Source: Solimonas marina (GTDB lineage: Bacteria; Pseudomonadota; Gammaproteobacteria; Nevskiales; Nevskiaceae). From it: a stretch of DNA of 64,000 bases. The stretch spans positions 558,001-622,000 of the forward strand of contig NZ_JAAVXB010000002.1 in assembly GCF_012241385.1 (NCBI RefSeq), written 5' to 3'. Every line of letters starts with the position of its first letter. Within the stretch, counting starts at the first letter, position 1. The position numbers and the translations under genes are program-made. Below the pieces are notes generated by a model. It was not told the origin of the DNA. It searched no databases and saw only the letters and a program-made list of their open reading frames with translations. This document shows positions 1 through 9,821 of the stretch, piece by piece.

Positions 1-1056
1 CGACACGCTGCTCGGCGCGCCGATCGTCCATTGATCGACCTGCAACCGGAAGTAGTGCGTATACGGCAGCGCCTGCGACCAGACTCGTGCAAACCAGGCG
101 CCGTGATCGACCGGCAGCGAACCGTTCGAGTAGGCGAGCGCCGAGCCGCCGTAGACGGTCGAAATCGAAAAGCCGGTGTCGACATCGCGAACCACGGCGA
201 TGATCAGCGCGGCGACGGCGGCCGTCGTCGTGAACAGCAGGAATTGACCGAACAGCAGCAGTGGCAGGCTGCCCTGCACCGGCCAGCCACGCCAGCCGGC
301 CAGCCATGCGACCCAGGCGCAGCCCCAGACACTGAATCCGAGCACATAAGGCGTGAGTCGGCCGACGGCGCGGGCGGCGAGTTCGCGCCGCGACCAGCGA
401 CGCCCATGCATGCGACCCTCGCGCAGCAGGCGGCCGGCGACGGCGATGCAGGCGCTGCTCAGCAGCAGATGCAGGATGGCCGGGTCGATCAGCGATTCGA
501 GATAGAACTCGAAGTTCATCGACGGGTTGAACAGGATTTGCGTCTGCACGCGCGGCCCGGCCAGATGCGCGGCCGGCAGACCGCGCTCGCGGGCGCGGTC
601 GACGATCAGTTGGGTCAGCGAGGCGGCGACGCTTTCGATCGCGCCGAGCCGCGCATTCGAGCCCAGGGTCAGATAGGACGCGTTGTAGTCGATGAAGATC
701 GCCGCAGGCTGGCGGCGCTGGGTGGCGGCCTCGGTGCCGGGCGGAATGTAGAGCATCAGCCAGGCGTCGCCGCGGCGGATCAGCGACTGGGCCTGCGCCA
801 TGTCCTCGGTGCGGGCGCACACGTCGAGGCGCGGCGAGGCGTCGAGTTCGCGCGTCAAGCGGCGGCTGAACGTCGAATGGTCCAGATCGACGACCACGAT
901 CGGAATGTTGTCGAGCGTGCCGCGCGCGAACATCCAGGCCATGAACAGCAGGGCGATGCCCGGCATGACCCACAGCAGTACGCGTTCCCAGCGGTCGGCG
1001 CGCAGGACGGCGATTTCCTGACGCCAGGCGAGGCGCAGCGCGCGGCCGGCATTCAT
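1..1056 (-). CDS. ABC-2 type transporter permease, C-terminus beyond the window edge
   Basis: Membrane permease of an ABC exporter of the YhhJ/YbhR kind, expected to move drugs or other small hydrophobic molecules out through the partner HlyD and TolC-like proteins. The 352 codons visible begin MNAGRALRLAW, followed by a first membrane segment (about residues 28-43), a long periplasmic loop beginning near the IVVVDLDHSTFS segment that is typical of this family, and further hydrophobic segments after about residue 205. The ATG at 1056 overlaps the stop of the HlyD gene by 4 bp (ATGA), so the two are translationally coupled. The reading frame stays open to base 1, so the C-terminus and any further subunits lie outside the window. 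The ATP-binding subunit is not seen here. Confidence 0.85.
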   Translation of the reverse strand, partial: MNAGRALRLAWRQEIAVLRADRWERVLLWVMPGIALLFMAWMFARGTLDNIPIVVVDLDHSTFSRRLTRELDASPRLDVCARTEDMAQAQSLIRRGDAWLMLYIPPGTEAATQRRQPAAIFIDYNASYLTLGSNARLGAIESVAASLTQLIVDRARERGLPAAHLAGPRVQTQILFNPSMNFEFYLESLIDPAILHLLLSSACIAVAGRLLREGRMHGRRWSRRELAARAVGRLTPYVLGFSVWGCAWVAWLAGWRGWPVQGSLPLLLFGQFLLFTTTAAVAALIIAVVRDVDTGFSISTVYGGSALAYSNGSLPVDHGAWFARVWSQALPYTHYFRLQVDQWTIGAPSSVS

Positions 1057-2039
1057 TGCGGCCAGTCGAACAGCACGCTCATGCCGGGCCGTAGGCCGTC
1101 GAGCGGCTGTTGGGGGCGCAGGCGTACCTCGAAGCTGCGCACGTCGAAGCCGCGCGACTGTCGCGTGGCGCGCCAGGTCGCGAACTCCCCCTGCGGTGCG
1201 ATGTAGGTGACCGCGAACGCCGCGCGCCGCACATCGAGCGCCGGCACCGAGCCGTACAGCACCTGATGCATCTTCAGCGCGTGGAACTGATCCTCGCGGA
1301 GGTTTACCGAAACCCAGAGCCGGTGCAGGTCGATCATCGTGAACAGCGGCACGCCCGGCAGCGCCAGCTCGCCAGTATTGATCAGGCGCTTGGCGATCTC
1401 GCCGTCGATCGGTGCGCTGACACGCGTTTCGTCGTGCAGCGCGTCGGTCTCCATGACACCGGCGCGGGCGATGTCGACCTGTGCGTTGGCCAGTTGCCGA
1501 TCCTCCGGACGCGCGCCGGCCTGGGCCTTTTCGTACTGCTGGCGTGCCGCGTCGGCATTGCCGACGGCAACGTCGCGGGCGGCGACCGCCTCGTCGCGGC
1601 GCTGCTCGGAGATCACGCCCTCGCGGTACAGGTTCTCGGCGCGCTGCGCGGTCTTGCGAGCCAGTGTCGCGGCTGCTTCGGCGCCGCGCCAGATCGACGC
1701 CAGCGACGCGCGATTCTCGGCGCGTGTGCCGTGGTCGACGCGTGTCTGCAGGGCCTGCGCGCCGCTGAGGCCGGCCTGCGCCTGCAGGCGGCTGGCATCC
1801 ACTTCCGGACTGCTCAGCGTCGCCAGCAACTGCCCGGCGTGCACGGCGTCGCCTTCGTGCGCGTCGATCTGCAGGACGCGCGCCGGCAGCTTGGTGGCGA
1901 CGTTGATCTGGTCGGTATCGACCATGCCCTGCAGTTGCTCGGGCGGCGGCCGCCAGGCTAGCCACAGGCCGACGACGATGAACAGCGCGGCGGCAGCGAC
2001 GGCTGCCGCGATCAGGAAGCGGCGCGCGTGGTCGTTCAC
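1053..2039 (-). CDS. HlyD family periplasmic adaptor (membrane fusion protein)
   Basis: Links an inner-membrane exporter to an outer-membrane TolC channel. The 328 residues contain one N-terminal membrane anchor (about residues 8-28, a long Ala/Val/Leu run), a lipoyl-type half near residues 45-75 (LPARVLQIDAHEGDAVHAG), an alpha-helical hairpin rich in Ala, Arg and Gln (about 80-195), the returning beta segment with VSAPIDGEIAKR (about 208), and a C-terminal beta-barrel part. The length is usual for the short EmrA/YbhG-like adaptors. It is coupled by 4-bp overlaps to both the TolC-like gene upstream and the ABC-2 permease downstream, which makes a three-gene export operon. Substrate unknown. 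Confidence 0.9.
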   Translation of the reverse strand: MNDHARRFLIAAAVAAAALFIVVGLWLAWRPPPEQLQGMVDTDQINVATKLPARVLQIDAHEGDAVHAGQLLATLSSPEVDASRLQAQAGLSGAQALQTRVDHGTRAENRASLASIWRGAEAAATLARKTAQRAENLYREGVISEQRRDEAVAARDVAVGNADAARQQYEKAQAGARPEDRQLANAQVDIARAGVMETDALHDETRVSAPIDGEIAKRLINTGELALPGVPLFTMIDLHRLWVSVNLREDQFHALKMHQVLYGSVPALDVRRAAFAVTYIAPQGEFATWRATRQSRGFDVRSFEVRLRPQQPLDGLRPGMSVLFDWPQ

Positions 2040-3553
2040 GGTACCGTCCAGCGGTCGCGACGCCGAACATAGTCGCCGAAGTCCTGGCCGCGGCCGCTGG
2101 CGGTCAGCAGCGCGGCGAGGGCGACGTCATACTCGTAGGCTTCGGTGGCGCGCTGCGTCTGTGCCAGCATCAACGCGTTCTGCGCGTCGATCAGGTCGGT
2201 GGCGGTCGCCTGGCCTTCGCGGAACGCCAGCGTTTGCACGCGCTGGTTCTCTCGGGCCGCGTCGATATTGACCTGCAGCAGCAGGAACTGGCGGCGCGCC
2301 GTGTCGACCAGATCGTAGCTGCGCGAAATCGTCCGCAGCAGTTCGTTGCGGGTGCTCTGCAGCAGTTTCTCGGCGGCGTCCGCCTTGGCGTTGGCGGCGC
2401 GGTCCATCTGCACGCGGTCGACGTTCGACATCAGCGTATAGCGCAGGCCGATGCCGACCACCCAGTCCGGCTCGATCGGCAACTCTTCGGAACGATCGAG
2501 GTTGTATTCGCCGAACGCGTAGACCTGCGGCCACAGCCGCGAACGCGCCAGGCGGCGGCCCTGCTGCGCGATACGGCGGCCGGCGTCGACCTCGCGCACC
2601 TGCGGGTGCTGGTCGAGCGCCGGTGTGCTGAAGCGCTCCAGCGGCGGCAGCGGGTCGTAAAGCACGAACAGCGGTTCGCTGGCCTCGACCGGGCGTTCGG
2701 ATTGCAGCAGACGGGTCAGGGCGTCGGTCGCTGCGCGGTCGTCGTTGTCGGCGCGCTGGTACTGGCGCAGCGCCGCGTTGCGCGCGACTTCGACCTGCAG
2801 CCGGCGCGCATGGCTGAGCATGCCTTGCTGTTCGAGTTTGACGGCGTTGTCGAAATGCGCCTCGAAGTCGTCGCGTAACTGGGTGCTGAACGTAAGGATT
2901 TGCCGGGCCAGGCGCTGGCCGAAATAGACCTGCGCGAGACGAAAGCCGAGCAGATTGCGCGATGAATCGTATTGCGCGTCGGCGAGGTCGACGCGTGCCG
3001 CCGCCGCGTCCTGCAGCGACGAGATCGCGCCGCCGGTGAACAGCGGCAGCGCGGCGGTGACCGTCGGCCTCAGCAGCGAGTCCTCGTACTGCACCCGCGC
3101 GTAGTCGGGCACTGCATCGGCGATGGCCGGGTAGCGCGCTTCCAGGCGGCTGGCGATCTGTTCGATCAACTGCTGCGAGGCGCCGGCGATGCCGGACAGG
3201 GTATCGGGCAGATTGTCGATGAACTGACTGGTGACCGATTCGACGCCCTGGTTGAGCAGGCTCAACGGCAGGTCCAGCGTCTTGCGATAGCGGATCTCCT
3301 GGACGTCGAGCGTCACCGTCGGCAGGCGCAGCGACTTCAGCGCCTGCGAAGCATGCACGCTGGCGCGGCGACTGGCGTCGGCTGCGGCGAGGCTGTCGGA
3401 GACGTTCAACAGGGTTTGTTCGGCGCTGTCGAAGTCGAGCACCTGCGCGGCCGCCGGTGCGTCCGCGGCGCGGGCATCGGCGCCGCCGGCGCACAGCGCG
3501 ACGAGCGACAGATAAAGCCCCCATCGGGCTCGGGACGGACGGAAAAGTGGCAT
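2036..3553 (-). CDS. TolC-like outer membrane efflux protein
   Basis: Outer-membrane channel of the export operon. The 505-residue product starting at ATG 3553 opens with a signal peptide (MPLFRPSRARWGLYLSLVAL followed by an AxA site near residue 29) and continues with the long Ala/Gln/Arg-rich helical repeats of the outer membrane efflux protein family, duplicated in two halves. The frame stays open upstream to a TTG at 3622 and another ATG at 3571; 3553 is preferred because it puts the signal peptide at the N-terminus. No strong ribosome binding site is visible before any of these starts. It is the first gene of the operon and diverges from the nuclease gene at 3701; the 147 bp between them must hold both promoters. 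Confidence 0.85.
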   Translation of the reverse strand: MPLFRPSRARWGLYLSLVALCAGGADARAADAPAAAQVLDFDSAEQTLLNVSDSLAAADASRRASVHASQALKSLRLPTVTLDVQEIRYRKTLDLPLSLLNQGVESVTSQFIDNLPDTLSGIAGASQQLIEQIASRLEARYPAIADAVPDYARVQYEDSLLRPTVTAALPLFTGGAISSLQDAAAARVDLADAQYDSSRNLLGFRLAQVYFGQRLARQILTFSTQLRDDFEAHFDNAVKLEQQGMLSHARRLQVEVARNAALRQYQRADNDDRAATDALTRLLQSERPVEASEPLFVLYDPLPPLERFSTPALDQHPQVREVDAGRRIAQQGRRLARSRLWPQVYAFGEYNLDRSEELPIEPDWVVGIGLRYTLMSNVDRVQMDRAANAKADAAEKLLQSTRNELLRTISRSYDLVDTARRQFLLLQVNIDAARENQRVQTLAFREGQATATDLIDAQNALMLAQTQRATEAYEYDVALAALLTASGRGQDFGDYVRRRDRWTVP

Positions 3554-3700
3554 CGAGCCGGTCGGCTGCATAAAGCACGCATCCTGCACAGCGCAGCCGT
3601 TTCGCGACTTGCCGTAGATCAAGATTCGCGATGCTCATGCAGCGGAAACCGGCGAGAGCTCGCGATCTGAGCCCGAGCGTCGGCGATACTGTGCACTCGC

Positions 3701-6412
3701 ATGGAATCGAACGACACGGATTTGCACCTCGGCAGTTGCACGCGCGAGGCCTTGTTTGCGCAGCTGGCGCAGGCCGATGCGCGGCCGCTGGTGTTGTGCG
3801 CGAGCGCGCGGCAGGCGCAGGCCTTGCTGGCCGCGTTCGCCGCATCGCGCATCGCGGCCGGTGCCGTGGTCTGGGAGACGCCGGAAGTCTTGCCGTTCGA
3901 TGTCTGGCGCGACCGTCACCTCGACACGGCGGATGCCGAGCCGCTGCCGGCACCGCTCAGCGCCGCCGAGTCGCGCGTGCTGTGGCGGCTGGCCGTCGAC
4001 GCCACACGCGAGCAGCAGCCGCTGCTGCGCGCGGGTGAGGCCGCGCAACTGGCGGCCGATGCCTGGCAGCTATGTCACGAATACCGGCTGCGTTTGCCGC
4101 TCGACGCGCAGGGCGCGGCCGACGTCGAGCGTTTCAATCAATGGGCCGCCGACTACCGGCGTCAGCTCGACCGGCTCGGCGTGCTCGACGTCGCACTGTA
4201 CGAGCCGCAATTGCTCGACCGCCTGCGCGACGGCGCGTTCGCGCTGCCGGCGGCGGTCGTGCTGGTCGGCTTCGACGAACCGACGCCGCGTATCGTCGAC
4301 TGGTGCGCCGCATTACAGGCGCGCGGCGTGGCCGTGCAGCGGCTCGACGACGCCGGCGATGCACAGACGCCGCAGTTGGCCGTGGCCGACGATCAAGAGC
4401 TGGAGCTGCGCGCCGCCGCGCAATGGGCACTGGCGCAGACCCGCGACGATCCGCAACGCCGCGTCGCCGTCGTGGTCCCGGATCTGCGCGCGCGCCGCGA
4501 AGCCGTGCAGCGCATCTTCGACGAACTGCTGTGCCCCCAGTTCGACGCGCCCGAGGTGCACAGTCCGGCGCGCCCGTACAACCTGACGCTGGGCATGCCG
4601 CTGGCCGAGGCCGGTCTGGTGCAGACGGCACTGCATCTGCTGCAGCTGGCGTCGACCGGGCTCGACGCGGCGGCGCTCGGCGCGTTGTTGTGCAGCAGCG
4701 ACTGGGGCGACGCCGACGACCACCTCGACGGCGCGGTGCTCGATGCGCGTCTGCGCCGCGACGGTCACGCGCCGCTCGATCTGGCTGCGCTGCAGCGCCT
4801 GGCGCCGCCGCGCCTGCAGGCGCGCTGGCAGCCCTTGCTCGACGCCTTGCCGACGCGGCGGCAGACGCCGGACGAATGGAACGAGGCGATCACGCGCTTT
4901 CTCGAGCTCGCCGGCTGGCCGGGCGCGCGGGCGATCGACAGCGAGGAATTCCAGGTGTTGGCGCGTTGGCAGGAATTGCTGGCCGACTTCGCGCGGCTCG
5001 AACGCGTGCTCGGCCGCATTCCGCTGTCGGCAGCGGTCGGCGCCTTGCGCGAGCTGGCCGAACGCACGCTGTTCCAGCCGCAGTCCGGCGATACGCGCGT
5101 ACAGGTCATGGGCGTGCTCGAAGCGCAGGGGCTGTCGTTCGATGCGCTGTGGGTGACCGGCCTCGACGACGAAGGCTTCCCGGCCGCGAGCCGGCCGCAT
5201 CCGTTCATCCCGCATGCGCTGCAGCGCGCGCGACGCCTGCCGCACGCCAGCGCCGAGCGCGAGCTGGCGTACGCGCAGGCGCAGCTCGACGGCTGGCGGC
5301 GCCGTAGCGGCCGCTTGGTGCTCAGCCACGCGCGCAGCGCCGACGGCAACGAGCGCGCGCCGAGTCCGCTGCTGGCGCCATGGCTCGATCAGCTCGAGTC
5401 GCCGACGGTGGCACGTCTGCCTCTTGCCTGGGAGGCGCTTGCCGCGACGGCGCAACTCGAGCGTGTCGAAGACGCCTATGGGCCACCGCCGCGTGAGGGC
5501 GAGGTGCTGCGCGGCGGTACCGGCGTGCTCGGCAATCAGGCGCGCTGTCCGTTCCGCGGTTTCGCGCTGCACCGCTTGCAACTGCGACCGCTCGAAGCGC
5601 CGGCGCACGGCCTGCAAGCCTACGACCGCGGCAACCTCGTACACGAAGTGCTCGAACGCTTGTGGTCGAGCTGGCGCGAGCAATCGGCCTTGCTGGCGCA
5701 GGATGACGAGGCGCTGCAGCAACAGATCGCCGATGCGGTCGACGCGGCGCTGGAACACCTGCAGGCGCGTGCGCCGCAGCGGCTGCGCGCGACGATGCGC
5801 GCCCTCGAAGCGCAACGCCTGGTGGCGCTGGTGACCGCCTGGCTTGCCGTCGAGCGCGAGCGTGCGCCGTTCACGGTGTTGCGCCTGGAAAGCCGCGCAC
5901 CGGGCGCCGCTGAAGCCGACGAAACACTGACGACCTTCGAAGGGCTGGCGCTGCGCCTGCGTGCCGACCGCATCGACGTCGATGCCGACGGTCGCCGCAT
6001 CGTGCTCGACTACAAAACCGGCGCGCGCAAGGCCGCGCCGTGGACCGACGGCCGGCCGGAAGATCCGCAGCTGCTGTTGTACGCACTGAGTGAACCGCAG
6101 ATCGCGGCACTGAGCTTTGCGCGCCTCACGGTCGGTGACATCGGCCTGCAAGGCATCGCCCGCGACGACGGTTTCGGTCCGGGCATCGTCGCGTACACGG
6201 ACGACAAGTTGACCCGCGACGCTGAAAGCTGGGACGCGCTGCTGGGCCGTTGGCGCGGCGAGCTGGCGAGCGTTGCCGCCGAGGTGCGCCAGGGCTGGGC
6301 GGCGGTGGCGCCCAAGCATCCGCGCCAAAGCTGTCGCGACTGTGGCCTGCATGCGATCTGCCGGATTCGCGAGCAGGTCTCGCTCGACGAGGGCGAGGAG
6401 GTGGCGACGTGA
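3701..6412 (+). CDS. AddB-like PD-(D/E)XK nuclease, probable DNA repair protein
   Basis: Likely the nuclease partner of the helicase encoded next to it, in a two-subunit machine for double-strand break end processing comparable to AddAB/RecBCD. The 903-residue protein has a C-terminal RecB-type nuclease domain with the core VLDYKTG near residue 769, preceded by the ADRIDVD acid strand and followed by PQLLLYAL. A cysteine near residue 614 (NQARCPF) and the later group CRDCGLHAIC (Cys near 877, 880 and 886) fit the four-cysteine iron-sulfur staple of AddB-type nucleases. I see no clear Walker A in the N-terminal half. Its TGA overlaps the GTG start of the next gene (GTGA), so the two are coupled. 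It belongs to the proteobacterial family usually annotated only as probable DNA repair protein. Confidence 0.85.
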   Translation: MESNDTDLHLGSCTREALFAQLAQADARPLVLCASARQAQALLAAFAASRIAAGAVVWETPEVLPFDVWRDRHLDTADAEPLPAPLSAAESRVLWRLAVDATREQQPLLRAGEAAQLAADAWQLCHEYRLRLPLDAQGAADVERFNQWAADYRRQLDRLGVLDVALYEPQLLDRLRDGAFALPAAVVLVGFDEPTPRIVDWCAALQARGVAVQRLDDAGDAQTPQLAVADDQELELRAAAQWALAQTRDDPQRRVAVVVPDLRARREAVQRIFDELLCPQFDAPEVHSPARPYNLTLGMPLAEAGLVQTALHLLQLASTGLDAAALGALLCSSDWGDADDHLDGAVLDARLRRDGHAPLDLAALQRLAPPRLQARWQPLLDALPTRRQTPDEWNEAITRFLELAGWPGARAIDSEEFQVLARWQELLADFARLERVLGRIPLSAAVGALRELAERTLFQPQSGDTRVQVMGVLEAQGLSFDALWVTGLDDEGFPAASRPHPFIPHALQRARRLPHASAERELAYAQAQLDGWRRRSGRLVLSHARSADGNERAPSPLLAPWLDQLESPTVARLPLAWEALAATAQLERVEDAYGPPPREGEVLRGGTGVLGNQARCPFRGFALHRLQLRPLEAPAHGLQAYDRGNLVHEVLERLWSSWREQSALLAQDDEALQQQIADAVDAALEHLQARAPQRLRATMRALEAQRLVALVTAWLAVERERAPFTVLRLESRAPGAAEADETLTTFEGLALRLRADRIDVDADGRRIVLDYKTGARKAAPWTDGRPEDPQLLLYALSEPQIAALSFARLTVGDIGLQGIARDDGFGPGIVAYTDDKLTRDAESWDALLGRWRGELASVAAEVRQGWAAVAPKHPRQSCRDCGLHAICRIREQVSLDEGEEVAT

Positions 6413-9400
6413 TCGCCGATGCCGCCGCGCGCGCCCGCGCGCTCGACCCGCAGACCAGTTTCATCGTCCAGGCGCCGGCCGGCTCCGGTAAGACCGAGCT
6501 GCTGACACAGCGCTTGCTGGTGCTGCTGGCGCGTGTCGACGAGCCCGAGGAAGTGGTGGCGATCACCTTCACGCGCAAGGCGGCGGCGGAGATGCGCGCG
6601 CGCGTGTTTCGCGCGATCCGCGACGCCGCGACCAGCGCCGAACCGGTTGACGCGCACAAGGCGCAGACCTGGCGGCTGGCACGCGCGGTGCTCGAACGCT
6701 CACGCGCGCGCGGCTGGCAGCTCGACGACAACCCGCAGCGCCTGCGGGTGATGACGATCGACGCGCTGTGCATGCAGATCACCCAGCAGATGCCGTTGAC
6801 CGCCGGTTTCGGCGGCCGCGTACAGATCGCAGGCGAAGCCGAGCCGCTGTATCGCGAGGCGGCCCGCGCGACGCTGGATCTGATCGAGGTCGAGTCGCCG
6901 TATCGCGATGCGCTGCTGCGCGTGTTGCGCCACTTCGACAATCGCAGCGGCCTGGTCGAGGCGCAGTTGGTGGCGCTGTTGGCACGGCGCGATCAGTGGC
7001 TGTCGCTGGCGACCGAGCAGGGCCGCCTGAGCCGCGAGCGTCTCGAAGCGGTGCTGCAGGCCATCGTCGGTGCGGCGCTGACGGCCGCCGATGCGGCGAT
7101 CGCGCCCGCGCATCGCGAGGTCTGGCTGGCATCGGCCGCGCATGCGTCGTCGCAGTTGTACGCGGCACAGCCCGAGCTGGATCTGCATGCGCTGCGTGAC
7201 GGCGTCTGGCCGACGGCCGATGCCGCGCAGTTACCGCGCTGGCTGGCGCTCGCCGAGCTGGTGTTGACCAAGGCCGGCGGCTGGCGGCAGAAGCTCGATG
7301 CGCGCAGCGGCTTTCCGGCCGGCAAGACCAAGGCCGAGAAAGCGCAGTTCGGGCCGGCGCGCGACGCGCATCTCGAACTGATCGCGGCGCTCGCCGAGCA
7401 CGATACGGTGCTCGAGTTGTTGCTGCGCCTGCGCACGCTGCCGGCACCGGTCTATGACGACACGCAATGGGCGGTGCTGCAGGCGCTACTCGATGTGATG
7501 CGTCTGGCCGCCGCGCAGCTGCGACTGGTGTTTGCCGCGCATGGCGAGGTCGACTTCGCCGAAGTCGCCGGACAGGCGGTCGCCGCGCTCGGCGACGAGC
7601 AGGCGCCGACCGAGCTGGCGCTGGCCTTCGACTACCGCATCCGTCATCTGCTGATCGACGAGTTCCAGGACACGTCAGTCACACAATACGAACTGCTCAA
7701 GCGGCTCACCGCCGGCTGGCAGGCCGGCGACGGCCGCACGCTGTTCGTGGTCGGCGATCCGATGCAGAGCATCTACCGCTTCCGCGAGGCGGACGTCGGC
7801 CTCTACCTGCGCGCGCGCCGTGCCGGCATCGCACAGTTGCCGCTCGAAGCGCTGCATCTGCAGAGCAATTTCCGCTCGCGCGCCGGCATCGTCGACTGGG
7901 TCAATGCCGCGTTCCGCCATGTGTTGCCGGCTGACGAAGACGCCGGCCGCAGCGCCGTGCCGTACAGCGCCGCGGTGGCGACGCGCGATGCCGAGGCGCA
8001 GCCGGCGGTGCGCGTGCACCCGCAGTTCGAGGCCGATCCGCTCGACGAGGCGTGGCAGATTGTCGCGCTGATCGAGGCGGCGCGGGCCGACGATCCGGAC
8101 GGCAGCATCGCGGTACTGGTGCGCAGCCGCACGCATCTCGACGAGCTGATGCCGGCGCTGCGCGCGGCCGGCCTGCGCTATCAGGCGATCGACCTCGACA
8201 GTCTCGCCAACCGACCGGTGATCGAGGATTTGCGGGCGCTGACCCGCGCGCTGCTGCACCCGGCCGATCGCGTCGCCTGGCTGGCGCTGCTGCGCGCGCC
8301 GTGGTGCGGCCTGCGGCTCGCCGATTTGCATGTGCTCTGTGACGGCTTCGCGCCGGAGCGCGCGCTGCTCGAGGCCTTGCGCGATCCGGCGCGCGTTGCC
8401 GCACTCAGCGCCGACGGCCAGGCGCGCCTGGCGCGAACCCTGGCGGTGCTCGACGCGACGCTTGCGCAGCGCGGCCGCAAGCCGCTGCGGCGCTGGGTCG
8501 AGGCGGCGTGGCTGGCGCTCGGCGGTCCGGCGGTGGTGCGCGAGCCGCGCGACCTGCTTGATGCGCAGCAATTCTTCGCCAAGCTCGAAGCCCAGGCCCG
8601 CGGTCCGCGGCTCGACGATCTCGACGCCCTGGATCTGACGCTGCGCAATCTGCGCGCGGCGCCGGATCCGCAGGCCGATGCGCGGCTGGCGCTGATGACC
8701 ATCCACAAGTCCAAGGGCCTCGAATTCGACACGGTGATCGTGCCCGGTCTGGGCCGCACGACGCGCGGCGACAGCTCGCCGCCGGTGATCTTCAGCCGCA
8801 GCACCGATGCGCGTGGCGAGCCGCAACTGGTGCTGGGGCCGATCCACGCGCGCGGCGACGAGGCCGATGCGATCTACGGTTTCATCCGCCAACTGGAAGC
8901 CGACAAGCAGCGCTTCGAGGACGGCCGCTTGCTCTACGTCGCCGCCACACGCGCGCGGCGGCGCCTGCATCTGCTCGGTGCGGTGGGCCTCGACGATGAC
9001 GGCGCGCCGAAGGCGCCGGCGCCGAGCAGCCTGTTGTCTCGGCTGTGGCCGGCGGTGGCGCCGGCGTATGTCGCCGTCGCCGCAGCGCAGCCGACGGCGA
9101 CCGCAGCAGCGGCGACCAACGAAGACGAGCGCGTCGCGCCGCCGCCGCTGCGGCGCCTGACCGACGGCTGGCGTGCGCCGCCGCCGGCCGAGGGCTTGCG
9201 CGGGCGCGAGGGAAGCGCAGTCGGTAGTACGCCGCGCTTCGACTGGGCCGGCGAGGTCGCGCGCGCGACCGGCACCGTATTTCACCGCTGGGTCGAGCAA
9301 CTGGCGCGTGACGGGCTGCCGGCCTGGGACATGGATCGCCTGGACGGGCTGGCACGCCGGCTGCCGCTCGAACTGGCCGCCGCCGGCGTGCCGCGCGCGC

Positions 9401-9789
9401 GCTGCGACGCTGCCGCGACGCAGGTGCAGGCGGCGATGCGCAGCCTGCTCGATGACGCACGCGGGCGCTGGCTGTTCGACCCCGGTCACCGCGAGGCGCG
9501 CAGCGAATGGGCATTGACCGCGGTGCTGGACGGCATGCCGCGGCAGTTCAAGATCGACCGCAGCTTTGTCGATGCCGACGGCACGCGCTGGATCGTCGAC
9601 TTCAAGACCAGCCGCCACGAAGGCGGCGATCTGGCGCGCTTTCTTGCCGAGGAGCGCCGCCGCTACGAGCCGCAGCTGGCGACCTATGCCGGCATCCTGC
9701 GCCGCTATGGCCCCGAGCCGGTGCGCGCGGCGCTGTATCTGCCGCTGATCGACGATCCGGCGCAGCGCTGGCAGCCGCTGGACGTCTGA
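6409..9789 (+). CDS. UvrD/RecB-like (AddA-type) helicase-exonuclease
   Basis: ATP-dependent superfamily 1 helicase with a fused nuclease, 1126 residues. Visible motifs: Walker A APAGSGKT (about residues 22-29), the DEFQDT box (about 417), VVGDPMQSIYRFREAD shortly after, the late helicase motif TIHKSKGLEF (about 762), VAATRARRRL, and a C-terminal PD-(D/E)XK nuclease with WIVDFKTSR near residue 1063. The GTG at 6409 is chosen because the frame upstream of it runs inside the previous gene, a GAGGAG sequence lies 8 nt before it, and it gives the GTGA coupling usual for such pairs. With the AddB-like gene it forms a compact two-gene repair operon. Confidence 0.9.
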   Translation: MIADAAARARALDPQTSFIVQAPAGSGKTELLTQRLLVLLARVDEPEEVVAITFTRKAAAEMRARVFRAIRDAATSAEPVDAHKAQTWRLARAVLERSRARGWQLDDNPQRLRVMTIDALCMQITQQMPLTAGFGGRVQIAGEAEPLYREAARATLDLIEVESPYRDALLRVLRHFDNRSGLVEAQLVALLARRDQWLSLATEQGRLSRERLEAVLQAIVGAALTAADAAIAPAHREVWLASAAHASSQLYAAQPELDLHALRDGVWPTADAAQLPRWLALAELVLTKAGGWRQKLDARSGFPAGKTKAEKAQFGPARDAHLELIAALAEHDTVLELLLRLRTLPAPVYDDTQWAVLQALLDVMRLAAAQLRLVFAAHGEVDFAEVAGQAVAALGDEQAPTELALAFDYRIRHLLIDEFQDTSVTQYELLKRLTAGWQAGDGRTLFVVGDPMQSIYRFREADVGLYLRARRAGIAQLPLEALHLQSNFRSRAGIVDWVNAAFRHVLPADEDAGRSAVPYSAAVATRDAEAQPAVRVHPQFEADPLDEAWQIVALIEAARADDPDGSIAVLVRSRTHLDELMPALRAAGLRYQAIDLDSLANRPVIEDLRALTRALLHPADRVAWLALLRAPWCGLRLADLHVLCDGFAPERALLEALRDPARVAALSADGQARLARTLAVLDATLAQRGRKPLRRWVEAAWLALGGPAVVREPRDLLDAQQFFAKLEAQARGPRLDDLDALDLTLRNLRAAPDPQADARLALMTIHKSKGLEFDTVIVPGLGRTTRGDSSPPVIFSRSTDARGEPQLVLGPIHARGDEADAIYGFIRQLEADKQRFEDGRLLYVAATRARRRLHLLGAVGLDDDGAPKAPAPSSLLSRLWPAVAPAYVAVAAAQPTATAAAATNEDERVAPPPLRRLTDGWRAPPPAEGLRGREGSAVGSTPRFDWAGEVARATGTVFHRWVEQLARDGLPAWDMDRLDGLARRLPLELAAAGVPRARCDAAATQVQAAMRSLLDDARGRWLFDPGHREARSEWALTAVLDGMPRQFKIDRSFVDADGTRWIVDFKTSRHEGGDLARFLAEERRRYEPQLATYAGILRRYGPEPVRAALYLPLIDDPAQRWQPLDV

Positions 9790-9821
9790 AGTCGGCGTCC
9801 AGCGGCGGCGGTGCGCGCCGC

